This document shows, piece by piece, positions 17,185 through 25,303 of a DNA stretch of 64,000 nt. The DNA lies in contig NZ_JBFUPK010000002.1 of the NCBI RefSeq assembly GCF_041355105.1, positions 936,037-1,000,036 of the forward strand. Reading direction: 5' to 3'. The DNA comes from Terriglobus sp. RCC_193. Its GTDB lineage: Bacteria > Acidobacteriota > Terriglobia > Terriglobales > Acidobacteriaceae. Numbering within the stretch: position 1 is the stretch's first letter; every line of letters begins with the position of its first letter. Under the pieces are notes generated by a model. That model did no database searches. It saw only the letters and a program-made list of their open reading frames with translations, and had not been told where the DNA came from. The translations under genes and the position numbers were made by a program.

Positions 17185-17290
17185 TGCTTAAATTGGATGC
17201 CGGGAAGCACCGCGCGTAGCAAATATCCTCAGGAAAGTTGCATCGCCCGGGGCAGCCGCAACGGGAGTACCCTGAAGGGACGGGTGAAAC

Positions 17291-18517
17291 ATGCATTGGT
17301 CTGAGGCGCTGAAACTGGCGCTGCAATCGTTATGGGTAAACAAGCTGCGCACGGTGCTCACGCTGTTTGGCGTGGTCATTGGCGTGGCTGCTGTTATCAC
17401 CGTGGTCACGCTGGTGAACGGCGCAAACGCCTATGTCGATCAAAAGCTGAACACCTACGGTTCTGACGTGTTCACGCTGGGCAAGCAGCCTGCATTGATC
17501 ACCAGCTACGCTGAGTTTCAGAAGTACAACCGTCGCCGCAATATCTCGCTGGACGACTATCGTTACATTCACGACAACTGCCAGCACTGCAAGGAAGTGG
17601 GCGCGGCGTATTCGACCAACTCGAACTCGGTGAAGTTCGCCAATGAGACCAGCACCAGCGTCTCCATTCGTGGATGGACGCCGAACATGCCGGACATCAA
17701 CAACATCAACATTGTGGAAGGCCGCATCTTCACCTCCGTGGAGGATGAGCGTGCCACGCCTGTTGCCGTAGTCGGCAGCGACATCCAGGAGAACCTTCTC
17801 AAGGGCGAAGATCCCATCGGAAAGGTCATCACGGTCGATGGCATGCCGTACACCATCATCGGCCTGGGTGAAAAGCAGGGAAAGACGCTGGGCGCCAGCC
17901 AGGACAATTACGTCATCCTGCCCATCACCACCATGCAGCGCATTTACAGCTCGCATTACAGCAACACGATTTACGTGAAGGGTCCCGGGTCCGGCCCCGT
18001 GCTGGAAGAGACAGCGGAAGAAGTGCGTACGTTGATGCGCTCCATCCGTCACGACCGTCTTGGCGAAGAGGACAGTTTCTCGCTGGAGTTGAACAACTCG
18101 TTCCTTTCCCTGGTACACACGGTCACCTCGCTCTTCGGCGCCATTGCAATTCCTGTTGCTGCGATCTCGCTGATCGTTGGTGGCATCGTCATTATGAACA
18201 TCATGCTCGTCAGCGTGACGGAACGTACGCGTGAGATTGGCATACGCAAAGCTCTGGGAGCCAAGCGCCGCGATGTGCTGTTGCAGTTTGTCATTGAGAG
18301 CGGACTCATGGCCACAGCGGGCGGCATCCTCGGCGTGTTAACGGGGGTGGTCGTCGGATTTGCCATCTCTTCGGTCGCGGGATTCCCCATGAGCGTCGCG
18401 TGGTGGAGCGTCGTCGTGGGCCTGCTCGTCAGCACCAGCGTTGGCATCTTCTTCGGCGTGTATCCCGCGCGCAAGGCGGCCATGCTGGATCCCATCACGG
18501 CTCTGAGGGCGGACTAA
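17291..18517 (+). CDS. MacB-like ABC transporter permease A
   Basis: A 408-aa permease. It has an N-terminal span (LRTVLTLFGVVIGVAAVITVVTLV), a MacB_PCD periplasmic domain of about 220 residues, and three C-terminal spans of an FtsX domain containing NIMLVSVTERTREIGIRKALGAKRRDVLLQF, the coupling motif of the MacB/LolCE superfamily. These mechanotransmission complexes move lipoproteins, peptides or macrolides across the envelope using a MacB-type ATPase. No ATPase domain is fused or adjacent. The stop lies 3 nt before a second permease, so the two likely form a heterodimer. Confidence 0.92.
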   Translation: MHWSEALKLALQSLWVNKLRTVLTLFGVVIGVAAVITVVTLVNGANAYVDQKLNTYGSDVFTLGKQPALITSYAEFQKYNRRRNISLDDYRYIHDNCQHCKEVGAAYSTNSNSVKFANETSTSVSIRGWTPNMPDINNINIVEGRIFTSVEDERATPVAVVGSDIQENLLKGEDPIGKVITVDGMPYTIIGLGEKQGKTLGASQDNYVILPITTMQRIYSSHYSNTIYVKGPGSGPVLEETAEEVRTLMRSIRHDRLGEEDSFSLELNNSFLSLVHTVTSLFGAIAIPVAAISLIVGGIVIMNIMLVSVTERTREIGIRKALGAKRRDVLLQFVIESGLMATAGGILGVLTGVVVGFAISSVAGFPMSVAWWSVVVGLLVSTSVGIFFGVYPARKAAMLDPITALRAD

Positions 18518-18520
18518 GTC

Positions 18521-19771
18521 ATGACACTTGCAGACGTCAAAGAGACCATCGTCATTTCACTGGATCAACTGCGTGCCAACAAACTGCGCAGCGGCCTCAC
18601 CGTACTTGGCATCGTCATCGGTGTGCTCACCGTCATCATCATGTCATCCGTCATCAACGGGCTCAACGGCCAGGTGAACGGCATCATCTCGCAGCTTGGA
18701 TCGAACACGCTGTTCGTCTTCCGCTTTGAGGTCTTCGGCAAACGTCCCACGCTGGAAGAACTGGCCCGCAAGCAGCTTACGTATGAAGACATGATGAGCC
18801 TGCAAAAACTGCCGCATGTTGTGGCGGCCAACGCAGGCCTGCGCTATTCCGATTTCAACTTCGGCGGCGGTGGCGGCATGGTTTCGGTCAGGGCAGGCGA
18901 CCGCAAGCAGGACAGCGTTGGCCTGGCAGGAGAAAACTTCACCTCGCCTGAGGTGAATGACTGGCACATTGATCGCGGCCGCTTCTTCTCGCAGGACGAG
19001 CAGGAGCGTGCTGCCAAAGTGGTGCTGCTGGGGCACGACACCGCAGAAGATCTGTTCCCCAACGAAAACCCCATTGGTAAAGAGATCACTACACCCGGCA
19101 TGACCGCTACGGTCATCGGAACGCTCGAAGCTTTCAAGGGCATTACGCCGGGCAAGAATCCCAACGACAGTTATCTCTTCATGCCGCTCACCACCTTCCA
19201 CAATCTGCACCCGGAGATTCTGGATTACTGGATCACGGTGAAGTATGACGACGCGAAGTATCGCGCGCTGGTGGAAGAAGAGATTCGCGAACGGCTCCGC
19301 ATCCGTCGCAAAGTCACCGTCGATAAGGACGACAACTTTGTCATCTTCGGATCAGATTCGCTTTCGCGTTTGTGGGCGCAGCTTACGGACGGTCTGTTCC
19401 TGCTGATGTTTGCTCTCTCCAGCGTGGGCCTGATGGTGGGCGGCGTCGGCGTAATGAACATCATGCTGGTTTCGGTAACGGAACGAACGCGAGAGATCGG
19501 CGTGCGCAAAGCCATTGGCGCCACAAAGCGAACCATCCTGCTGCAATTCACGCTGGAGGCGATGGTGCTGTGCGCCGTCGGTGGATTGATCGGCATTACG
19601 CTGGGATCGCTCATGGCGCTTGGCATGGGTGTGGTGTTGCCGTCAGTGCTCTCCAGCGCATGGGTCATCGCGGCGTTCACTGTTTCCATCGCCATCGGAC
19701 TCGTCTTCGGCATTTACCCCGCATGGAAGGCCGCGAATCTGAACCCAATTGAGGCACTGCGCTACGAGTAG
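18521..19771 (+). CDS. MacB-like ABC transporter permease B
   Basis: A 416-aa paralogue of the preceding gene with the same architecture: N-terminal span (residues about 25-48), MacB_PCD domain, and a C-terminal FtsX domain with NIMLVSVTERTREIGVRKAIGATKRTILLQF. The two share the coupling motif almost identically but differ throughout the periplasmic domain, consistent with two half-transporters that pair. The ATPase must be supplied from elsewhere in the genome. It is followed by the repeat-rich region 19772-20136, with no clear terminator. Confidence 0.92.
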   Translation: MTLADVKETIVISLDQLRANKLRSGLTVLGIVIGVLTVIIMSSVINGLNGQVNGIISQLGSNTLFVFRFEVFGKRPTLEELARKQLTYEDMMSLQKLPHVVAANAGLRYSDFNFGGGGGMVSVRAGDRKQDSVGLAGENFTSPEVNDWHIDRGRFFSQDEQERAAKVVLLGHDTAEDLFPNENPIGKEITTPGMTATVIGTLEAFKGITPGKNPNDSYLFMPLTTFHNLHPEILDYWITVKYDDAKYRALVEEEIRERLRIRRKVTVDKDDNFVIFGSDSLSRLWAQLTDGLFLLMFALSSVGLMVGGVGVMNIMLVSVTERTREIGVRKAIGATKRTILLQFTLEAMVLCAVGGLIGITLGSLMALGMGVVLPSVLSSAWVIAAFTVSIAIGLVFGIYPAWKAANLNPIEALRYE

Positions 19772-20136
19772 CGCAGTGCGTTCGATTGTGCCGTCATTCT
19801 GAGCGCAGCGAAGAATCCCAACGCATCCACCTGCTGCGATCCATTCAAACCCTTTTTGCCACAAGCCCAAACCAGCTTCGCACGCGAAGCTCGCACGGCT
19901 GAAGGCCGTCATCCTGAGCGAAACGAAGTGAAGTCGAAGGACCTGCTTTCCTTTCCCTCTCTACAGCGCTGGGGGAAACTAACTTTCCAGAAGCCCTGAA
20001 AAATGACACAGAAGCGAATCCTTTACGGTGCCAACGACCTTCGTCTCAGCATTGTTCCAACGCAGTAGCTCCACGGTGCAATCGGCAGGTCATCCTTCGC
20101 TGCCTTCAGCGTTACGGTTTCGCGGAGATAATTCGA
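19772..20136. repeat. Intergenic region with two dispersed repeat copies
   Basis: This 365-base gap carries a subtype A copy (GTCATTCTGAGCGCAGCGAA at 19793, ending AATCCCAACG) and a subtype B copy (GTCATCCTGAGCG at 19908, ending GTCGAAGGACCTGC). The second is preceded by the module AGCTTCGC-AC-GCGAAGCT and a stem ACGGCT/GGCCGT (19895-19909). The remaining ~180 bases upstream of hpnI show no gene. Confidence 0.7.
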
Positions 20137-21363
20137 TTGCCGTATTCAGCACCTTCCAATCACGCGCAGTCGTCCATCCGCGCCACTGGATACACTGGAG
20201 AGGTGACTGTTGCAGAAGCTATTACCCTTGTCACCACGCTGCTTACGCTGGCCGGCCTCGCGTTCCTCATGATCGCCCTTCTCGCGGCACGGTCGTTTCG
20301 CCGCGAACCCGTCTCCGCGCCGCCGGCATCGCTGCCCACCGTCAGCATCCTGAAGCCCGTCAAAGGATGGGATCCCGGTCGCTACGACGCGTTCGCCAGT
20401 CACTGCACGCAAAACTATGGCGGCCGTTACGAACTCCTGCTGGGCCTGTCCGATCCGGACGATGCGGATGTTCTGGCCGAAGTAGAGAAGCTCCGCGCCG
20501 CCTATCCGCAGGCGATTATCCGCACCGTTCCCTGCGGCCAGCGGCTCGGCGCCAATGGCAAGGTCAGTACGCTGCTGCAGATGGTGCCACACGCGCTGGG
20601 TGAAGTGCTCATCATCAACGATGCGGACATCGTCGTTTCGCGCGACTATCTTGTCCGCGTTATTGCCGATCTTTCGCAGCCAAACACAGGCATGGTGACC
20701 GCGCCATACCTCGGACGCACGGCAAACAAGCCGACGCTGTGGGCGCGGTTGGAATCGTTGGGTATCAGCACGGATTTCCTGCCCGGTGTACTTACGGCGC
20801 GCCTGCTGGATCGCGGCGTACGCTTCGGCCTTGGCAGCACGTTGGCGCTTCGTCGAGAGACTCTGGATCGCATCGGCGGCTTCGAACCCCTGCTGGACAT
20901 GCTGGCGGACGACTACGAACTGGGCGTGCGCGTCCACAAGGCAGGCCTGCGCGTGGTGCTGTCGCCTGAGGTGGTCAGCACCGCGGTGCCGCAGTACACC
21001 TTCCGCGACTTCTGGGACCACCAACTGCGCTGGTCGCGCGGCGTCCGCGATGCCCGCAGGCTCGGCTACCTGGGCCTCTGTCTCAGTTACGCATTGCCCT
21101 GGGCGCTGGCAAATGTCATCGCCAGCGGCTTCGCTTTGCCCAGCTTCACCCTGCTTTCGCTGGTGTTGCTGGCACGTGTCGCCGTGGCTCTGTCCATGGG
21201 CGCAGGCATCCTGCGCGACGGACAGATCTTCCGCGACCTGTGGCTGCTACCGCTGCGTGACTGCTTTGGCCTGTTATTTTGGGCCTGGAGCTACGCCGGT
21301 GAAGATGTGTTGTGGCGTGGGGAACGCTTCCGTTTGAAGCAGGGCCGGCTGATTCGCGCATAG
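20137..21363 (+). CDS. hpnI: Hopanoid/ceramide-type glycosyltransferase (HpnI-like)
   Basis: A GT2-superfamily enzyme of the ceramide glucosyltransferase/HpnI type. HpnI adds N-acetylglucosamine to bacteriohopanetetrol in hopanoid head-group synthesis. It has an N-terminal span (about residues 25-50), nucleotide-sugar motifs LSDPDD and NDADIVVS (the DxD-like site), catalytic ADDYELG, the acceptor motif QLRWSRG, and two to three C-terminal spans, so it acts at the cytoplasmic membrane. The N-terminus is uncertain: the frame opens at a TTG (20137) with a distant GGAG, while a GTG at 20203 begins just before the first span. No other hopanoid genes are in view; ceramide glycosylation is an alternative. 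Confidence 0.8.
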   Translation: MPYSAPSNHAQSSIRATGYTGEVTVAEAITLVTTLLTLAGLAFLMIALLAARSFRREPVSAPPASLPTVSILKPVKGWDPGRYDAFASHCTQNYGGRYELLLGLSDPDDADVLAEVEKLRAAYPQAIIRTVPCGQRLGANGKVSTLLQMVPHALGEVLIINDADIVVSRDYLVRVIADLSQPNTGMVTAPYLGRTANKPTLWARLESLGISTDFLPGVLTARLLDRGVRFGLGSTLALRRETLDRIGGFEPLLDMLADDYELGVRVHKAGLRVVLSPEVVSTAVPQYTFRDFWDHQLRWSRGVRDARRLGYLGLCLSYALPWALANVIASGFALPSFTLLSLVLLARVAVALSMGAGILRDGQIFRDLWLLPLRDCFGLLFWAWSYAGEDVLWRGERFRLKQGRLIRA

Positions 21364-21412
21364 CGGATCGCAGACCCGGATTCTGTGTGATGTACTTCAA
21401 GTTCGAATAAGG

Positions 21413-21514
21413 TTACAGGCGGCGGCCGTCGTCCTGCGGCATGCAGACGAATGCAACCACGCAAGGAAATATCACGGCGCCTAGCGCCATGCTGGCAAGT
21501 ATTAGAAGTGTCAT
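21413..21514 (-). CDS. Putative 33-aa single-span membrane peptide A
   Basis: A small reading frame on the minus strand opposite glyA's upstream region. It reads MTLLILASMALGAVIFPC followed by a second hydrophobic half and a polar tail ending DDGRRL; one membrane span fills residues about 2-25. AGAGG lies 7 nt before the ATG. The start overlaps the stop of a 24-codon frame (21511-21585) as ATGA, suggesting translational coupling. It aligns without gaps to the peptide at 21644-21742, sharing Met1, Ala7, Leu11-Gly12, Pro17-Cys18 and Ala21. Function unknown; expression is unproven. Confidence 0.45.
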   Translation of the reverse strand: MTLLILASMALGAVIFPCVVAFVCMPQDDGRRL

Positions 21515-21585
21515 TGGGCGGCCTCTGCTCTCTGTACGATTTCGATCGGTTGGAGCTTGTTTTGATTTTGAGGTTGCGCAGACAT
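21511..21585 (-). CDS. Possible 24-aa leader ORF coupled to peptide A
   Basis: A polar, glutamine-rich 24-codon frame (MSAQPQNQNKLQPIEIV...) whose TGA overlaps the ATG of peptide A in the ATGA configuration. Its own start is preceded immediately by a perfect 7-bp hairpin (21586-21605) that would hide any ribosome binding site. It may be a regulatory leader or may simply be chance. Confidence 0.25.
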   Translation of the reverse strand: MSAQPQNQNKLQPIEIVQRAEAAQ

Positions 21586-21605
21586 CCCGTTCTGATTGGA
21601 ACGGG
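21586..21605 (-). other. Hairpin between the two small membrane-peptide frames
   Basis: CCCGTTC (21586-21592) pairs with GAACGGG (21599-21605) around a 6-nt loop. On the minus strand a T-rich run precedes rather than follows the stem, so it is not a canonical terminator in that direction. It abuts the ATG of the 24-codon frame. Confidence 0.5.
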
Positions 21606-21643
21606 TGGATAAAAAAATCAGTTCCTGAAGCGAAATGAAGTTT

Positions 21644-21742
21644 TTAGTTCAGTTCCTGTTCCCGATCGCTGTGACGCATCGCGATCAAGCAGGGTAGTGC
21701 GAGCATTCCAAGGAAAACAACTGCAACTAGAATACCGTGCAT
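21644..21742 (-). CDS. Putative 32-aa single-span membrane peptide B
   Basis: A minus-strand frame reading MHGILVAVVFLGMLALPC followed by LIAM and a charged tail (RHSDREQELN). One membrane span covers residues about 3-22. Ungapped alignment with peptide A gives seven identities in the first 21 residues, including LG at 11-12 and PC at 17-18, with most other span positions conservatively substituted. Its Shine-Dalgarno is weak (GAGA, 8 nt before the ATG). Possible -35/-10 elements (TTGATA, 17 nt, AATACA) lie upstream near 21785-21815. It is divergent from glyA. I do not recognise the family. Confidence 0.45.
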   Translation of the reverse strand: MHGILVAVVFLGMLALPCLIAMRHSDREQELN

Positions 21743-21966
21743 TGGGAGAATCTCAATTCTGGAAAAGGCCTCTCATGTGCCCTTTCTCATGTATTTACGT
21801 TTACCCATTTGATATCAATCTGTGATTCCACTAAGGCGGTACACGCATAACACTTTTGGGTGATCTGGCGGCCCAATCACGTCCTGGGATGCCTAAGTTC
21901 AAAGGGATGAAATAATAGGAGGTGCTGCGCCTTCCCGCGCTACTTGCCTGAAAGGATGTTTCCCCG

Positions 21967-23268
21967 ATGCCTATCGATTTTGAGGCCCCTCTCGCCCTGT
22001 CCGATCCCCAGATTGCAGAACAGATTGCCCTGGAGGCGACGCGTCAGCACGACGGCCTGGAGATGATCGCGTCGGAGAACTTTGTCTCGCGCGCCGTGCT
22101 GGAGACCGCCGGAACGGTCTTCACCAATAAGTACGCTGAAGGCTATCCCGGCAAGCGTTACTACGGCGGATGCGAAAACGCGGATGTGGTGGAGAACATC
22201 GCCCGCGATCGCGCGAAGCAGATCTTCGGCGCGGAACATGCCAACGTGCAGCCGCACTCCGGTTCGCAGGCAAACGCTGCTGCGTACATGACGCTGATCA
22301 ATCCCGGCGACACCGTCCTCGGCCTCGACCTGGCGCACGGCGGCCACCTGACCCACGGCCACAAGCTGAACTTCAGCGGCAAGCTCTATCGCATTGTGGG
22401 CTACCAGGTACGCAAGGATACGGAAACGGTCGATTACGACGAGCTGGAAGCGCTCGCCAGGAAGGAGCAGCCCAAGGTCATCGTGGGCGGTGGTTCGGCA
22501 TACCCGCGTCAATGGGATTTTGAGCGTATGCGCGCCATTGCCGATGCCGTAGGCGCATACCTGATGATCGACATGGCGCACTTCGCCGGTCTGGTTGCGG
22601 GTGGCGTGCACCCCTCGCCCGTGCCGCACGCGCACATGGTCACCACCACCACGCACAAAACACTGCGTGGACCCCGTGCAGGCATGGTGCTGTGCAAGCA
22701 GGAGTTTGCACAGGCGCTTGACCGTTCTGTCTTCCCGGGTCAGCAGGGTGGACCGCTGATGCACATCATCGCGGCCAAGGCCGTCGCGTTCAAGGAAGCT
22801 CTGCAGCCGGAGTTCAAGACCTACGCCACACAGACCGTTGCCAACGCCAAGGCTCTCGCAGAGGCACTGGCCGCAGAAGGCTACCGCATCATCTCAGGTG
22901 GTACGGACACGCACCTGCTGCTGGTCGATGTGTTCGCCAAGGGCATTCTGGGTTCTGAGGCTGAGGCCGCGTTGGGCAAGGCCGGCATCACCGTCAACAA
23001 GAACGCCATCCCCTACGACACCAACCCGCCGCTCAAGCCCTCCGGTGTTCGCTTCGGAACGCCAGCGCTCACTACGCGTGGGATGAAGGAAGCGGAGATG
23101 CGTCAGATCGCCAAATGGATCGGCGAAGCTCTCGAAAACCGCAGCGACGACGCGAAACTCGCGCAGCTTCACGGCAAGGTGAGCGAAATGGCAGAGAACT
23201 TCCCGCTCTATGGCTGGCTGCGTCAGCCCGCGGCGGTGGCAGAGCCGGAAGCAGCCTTCGCAAGCTAG
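21967..23268 (+). CDS. glyA: Serine hydroxymethyltransferase
   Basis: A 433-aa PLP enzyme converting serine and tetrahydrofolate to glycine and 5,10-methylene-tetrahydrofolate, the main one-carbon source in the cytoplasm. The family signatures include [33 protein letters not shown] and [12 protein letters not shown]. The PLP-binding lysine lies in [14 protein letters not shown], and [10 protein letters not shown] follows near the C-terminal domain. Length is normal. An AAAGGA lies upstream of the ATG. The neighbouring repeats and small frames give no hint of unusual regulation; no glycine riboswitch is visible in the 200 bases before the start. Confidence 0.97.
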   Translation: MPIDFEAPLALSDPQIAEQIALEATRQHDGLEMIASENFVSRAVLETAGTVFTNKYAEGYPGKRYYGGCENADVVENIARDRAKQIFGAEHANVQPHSGSQANAAAYMTLINPGDTVLGLDLAHGGHLTHGHKLNFSGKLYRIVGYQVRKDTETVDYDELEALARKEQPKVIVGGGSAYPRQWDFERMRAIADAVGAYLMIDMAHFAGLVAGGVHPSPVPHAHMVTTTTHKTLRGPRAGMVLCKQEFAQALDRSVFPGQQGGPLMHIIAAKAVAFKEALQPEFKTYATQTVANAKALAEALAAEGYRIISGGTDTHLLLVDVFAKGILGSEAEAALGKAGITVNKNAIPYDTNPPLKPSGVRFGTPALTTRGMKEAEMRQIAKWIGEALENRSDDAKLAQLHGKVSEMAENFPLYGWLRQPAAVAEPEAAFAS

Positions 23269-23701
23269 CTCGCTGCAAGACCAACGAAGCTCTGAATCAG
23301 CGAAGCTCATACGACCCGTAAGGGGCGTCATTGTGCCGACGAAGCTCATACGCCCGAAGGTCGTCATCCTGAGCGAAGCCGAAGGACCTGCATTCTTTAG
23401 TGCTCACTGCAATGCCTCCGGGAAGCACCCTGCAATCGCGCAGGGTCGCTTCCGGGCGAAATCGTAGTGAGGGACAAGAAAGCAGGTCCTTCAGCTTCGC
23501 TTTGCTTCGTTCAGGATGACGCGCTTTGCGCGTAGGAGCTTCTCTCCGATAGAAGGAGGCGCGCTTCGCGCCTGGAGCTTCACTCCGATACAAGAACGAC
23601 GCGTGTGAAGAACCGAGCGTATCGCCAAAAACTCGCGCTCAGCCGTTGCCGCGAACATCAATGCGCATATCCTGCATCCAAACATGCGGGAGACTCCACA
23701 C
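23269..23701. repeat. Dense dispersed-repeat cluster after glyA
   Basis: This 433-base gap is filled with copies of the dispersed repeat in both orientations. A subtype B copy lies at 23363-23398 and an inverted subtype B copy at 23478-23520, so the pair could fold into a long stem with a ~80-nt loop. Short stem modules sit at 23311-23328, 23350-23364, 23519-23533 (ACGCGC/GCGCGT) and 23558-23572 (GGCGCG/CGCGCC). The last two are next to GAAGCTCC read on the minus strand. No gene is seen. Confidence 0.75.
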
Positions 23702-25120
23702 ATGGCAGAGCGGCATTTTGATGCGGTGATCATCGGCTCCGGGCAGGGCGGCAACCCTCTCGCGAAGGCCACCGCGAAGCACGGCTGGAAGACCGTTGTC
23801 ATTGAGCGCCGCTATCCCGGCGGCACCTGCGTCAACGACGGCTGCACGCCTTCCAAGACCGTCGATGCCTCCGCGCGCGTGGCCTATCTCGCGCGTCGTG
23901 GTGCGGACTTCGGTGTTCACACCGGCAACATCACCATCGATCCTGCAAAGATTTACGAGCGCAAGCAGAAGGTGTTGATGGCATCGCGCAACAACATCGC
24001 AAAGTCTCTCTCCACCAGCGAAAACAGCACGCTGCTCATGGGCCAGGCATCGTTCGCGGAACGGCAGCCCGGCGATGGCACGTATCGCATCGACGTGGTT
24101 CTGAACGAAAGCGATGCGGAAACCATCACGGCCAGCCGCGTCTTCCTCAACACCGGCGAGCGCCCACACATCCCGGACAACGTGGAAGGCCTCACCAGCC
24201 TGCCCATCCTCGACAGCACCTCCATGCTTGAGTTGAAGGAAGTGCCGCAACATCTGCTGGTGCTGGGCGCGGGCTACATCGCATTGGAGTTTGCGCAGAT
24301 GTACCTGCGCTTCGGTTCAAAGGTCACGGTGATCGAACGTGGCGAACGCATCGCGCAACATGAAGACGATGACATTGCCAAATGCCTGCGCGACATCCTT
24401 ACCGAAGATGGGCTTCGCATTCTCACCTGTTCCGCGGTCACGCGCGCACTTGGCTCGGCGGGCAACATCACGCTCGAACTGGTCACGTCGGACGGCCCAG
24501 TTACGTTGCAGGGAACGCATCTGCTCGTCGCCACCGGACGCACGCCCAATGTGGAACCGCTGCATCTGGATCGCGTTGGAGTGAAGCAGAACAAGTCCGG
24601 CCACATTGAAATAAACGACCGCCTGGAAACGTCCGCGAAAAACATCTGGGCCCTGGGCGACGTCAAAGGCGGCCCTGCCTTCACGCACATCTCGTACGAC
24701 GACTTCCGCATCCTGCGCACCAATCTTCTGGAAGGTGGCAACGCTTCCATCAAAGATCGTTTGCTGACCTATTGCATGTTCACGGACCCGGAGCTTGCGC
24801 GTTTCGGCCTGAACGAAAACGATGCGAAGAAGCAGGGCAGAGAAGTGCGCGTGGCGGCGATCCCCATGAAGTGGATGGCGCGCGCAAACGAAATGGACGA
24901 GCCGCGCGGCATGATAAAGGCGCTCGTCGATCCGCAGACAAAGCAGATTCTCGGCGCAACGGTGCTTGGCGTGGATGGGGGCGAAGTAGCGGCGCAGTTG
25001 CAGATCGCCATGATGGGCGGCCTGCCTTACACGGCGTTGCGTGAAGGCATCTTCGCGCACCCCACGAAATCGGAAGCATTGAACACACTCTTTACCAATT
25101 TCCGCGACGGCAAAGAGTAG
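23702..25120 (+). CDS. Mercuric-reductase-like pyridine nucleotide-disulfide oxidoreductase
   Basis: A 472-aa flavoprotein of the class I disulfide reductase family (COG1249). It has an FAD-binding GSGQGGNPLA near the N-terminus, redox-active cysteines in GGTCVNDGCTPSK (residues about 41-53), NAD(P)-binding VLGAGYIALEFAQMY, an FAD motif IWALGDVKGG and the dimerisation domain with catalytic His in FAHPTKSE. It lacks a heavy-metal-associated N-terminal domain and the vicinal C-terminal cysteines of true MerA, so mercury reduction is unlikely; the physiological substrate is unknown. The start at 23702 fits the family, although an ATG 18 nt upstream is in frame. It converges on bamA. Confidence 0.9.
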   Translation: MAERHFDAVIIGSGQGGNPLAKATAKHGWKTVVIERRYPGGTCVNDGCTPSKTVDASARVAYLARRGADFGVHTGNITIDPAKIYERKQKVLMASRNNIAKSLSTSENSTLLMGQASFAERQPGDGTYRIDVVLNESDAETITASRVFLNTGERPHIPDNVEGLTSLPILDSTSMLELKEVPQHLLVLGAGYIALEFAQMYLRFGSKVTVIERGERIAQHEDDDIAKCLRDILTEDGLRILTCSAVTRALGSAGNITLELVTSDGPVTLQGTHLLVATGRTPNVEPLHLDRVGVKQNKSGHIEINDRLETSAKNIWALGDVKGGPAFTHISYDDFRILRTNLLEGGNASIKDRLLTYCMFTDPELARFGLNENDAKKQGREVRVAAIPMKWMARANEMDEPRGMIKALVDPQTKQILGATVLGVDGGEVAAQLQIAMMGGLPYTALREGIFAHPTKSEALNTLFTNFRDGKE

Positions 25121-25254
25121 AGCCGCACCGGTTACGCAGATTTCAGCGACATACGAAAGACTCTTTCCGGAAAACGAGGAGCACGATAACACAGCATTTT
25201 GACAACCTCGTCAGGGTTCAAAAGGCTCGGGGGAATGACTCTGGGTAAAGCAAG

Positions 25255-25284
25255 AAGGGGGATGCGATCATCGCATCCCCCTTT
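25255..25284. terminator. Bidirectional intrinsic terminator
   Basis: GGGGGATGCGA (25257-25267) and TCGCATCCCCC (25271-25281) form a perfect 11-bp stem with a 3-nt loop, extended by AA/TT. TTT follows on the plus strand and TT with nearby T residues on the minus strand. It separates the convergent flavoprotein and bamA genes. Confidence 0.85.
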
Positions 25285-25303
25285 CGTTGTCCTTGTCTGT
25301 TAT

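Noticed and set aside
19772-20136. Insertion sequence or MITE with terminal inverted repeats
   Set aside because: Repeats are present, but no paired terminal inverted repeats with target duplications or transposase can be seen.
21441-21638. 65-codon plus-strand frame upstream of glyA
   Set aside because: It lacks a ribosome binding site and is antisense to the better-supported membrane-peptide frames.
21900-21966. Riboswitch in the glyA leader
   Set aside because: No glycine, SAM or THF aptamer landmarks are visible in this short leader.
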